Positions 4,919 to 5,062 of a stretch of DNA of 5,062 nucleotides are shown in pieces. This DNA is from Candidatus Acetothermia bacterium (GTDB lineage Bacteria; Bipolaricaulota; Bipolaricaulia; UBA7950; UBA9294): positions 1 to 5,062 of the forward strand of contig DQCH01000090.1 in NCBI GenBank assembly GCA_003545155.1, written 5' to 3'. Numbering within the stretch: the first letter of the stretch is position 1; the number at the start of each line of letters is the position of its first letter. The translations under genes and the position numbers were made by a program. The notes beneath the pieces were generated by a model, which was not told where the DNA came from, did not search any database, and worked only from the letters and a program-made list of their open reading frames with translations.

Positions 4919-5017
4919 CTTATTATGAGGAAGCCAGGAAGCCATGAGAGGGCAACAAGCCAGGAACGATACACCAGAAAGTCAAATCATTTCCTGGATT
5001 CCTGGTTTCCTAAGAGT
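4919..5017. repeat. 99-bp repeat with imperfect terminal inverted repeats (copy B)
   Basis: This is the second copy of the 3838-3936 element, offset by exactly 1081 nt with no indels and three substitutions (at 4937, 5006 and 5014). Its inverted ends are AGGAAGCCAGGAAGCCA (4928-4944) and TGGATTCCTGGTTTCCT (4995-5011). The substitution at 4937 restores a G-C pair that copy A lacks, while 5006 turns a G-C pair into G-U. Confidence 0.85.
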
Positions 5018-5024
5018 TAAGAAT

Positions 5025-5049
5025 GTTGTGTCGTACTCCATGTCCGACG
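5025..5049 (+). repeat. Decayed GTAG-type palindrome, plus orientation, at window end
   Basis: It matches the + module at 3997-4021 in 20 of 25 bases, with GTTG in place of GTAG and one stem mismatch (5034/5044). The following TTCTCTTT resembles the linker of the inverted pairs. The final CGTCG (5058-5062) looks like the start of a minus-oriented partner cut off by the window. Confidence 0.55.
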
Positions 5050-5062
5050 TTCTCTTTCGTCG

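Noticed and set aside
3725..5049. CRISPR array
   Set aside because: The repeats are unequal in size, in both orientations, not evenly spaced, and contain no unique spacers of constant length; no cas gene is present.

Overview
The window carries five genes, all on the + strand, and a large share of non-coding repeats. The genes suggest a diderm (outer-membrane) bacterium of moderately high GC content: three lipoproteins with a signal sequence and a lipobox Cys, and one small secreted protein that looks like a beta-barrel. Short barrel proteins and PKD-repeat lipoproteins of this kind are compatible with a deep-branching, largely uncultured lineage such as Bipolaricaulota. That taxonomic guess rests on memory of protein style, not on a marker gene.

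Layout: (1) 77-1153 is a complete low-specificity threonine aldolase (ltaE), the only housekeeping enzyme here. (2) 1154-1311 is a 158-nt gap holding a strong hairpin. (3) 1312-2106, 2111-2773 and 2770-3708 form a tight operon (4-nt gap, then a 4-nt ATGA overlap): a putative outer-membrane barrel protein, a two-PKD lipoprotein and a three-PKD lipoprotein. (4) 3709-4127 is a 419-nt gap packed with several repeat families. (5) 4128-4739 is a third PKD lipoprotein, with two PKD domains. (6) 4740-5062 is a second repeat-filled gap, running off the window, that is partly homologous to the first.

Working together (inference): the barrel protein and three lipoproteins would sit at the outer membrane, the lipoproteins showing seven PKD domains in total. 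All three lipoproteins end in, or contain, an unusual short Cys motif; CPGGSC occurs in two of them with largely different codons. No catalytic domain is visible in any of the four, so adhesion, envelope structure or partner binding is more likely than enzymology.

The most noteworthy non-coding signal is a set of eight copies or remnants of a 25-nt module made of GTAG followed directly by a hairpin, in both orientations and often in inverted pairs. This is the architecture of REP elements and BIMEs, which are mobilised by RAYT (TnpA-REP) transposases; no RAYT is in the window. Intermixed are heptamer arrays (GCNNTCA) and a 99-bp element present twice, 1081 nt apart, with three mismatches. The two repeat-filled gaps appear to derive from one ancestral block.
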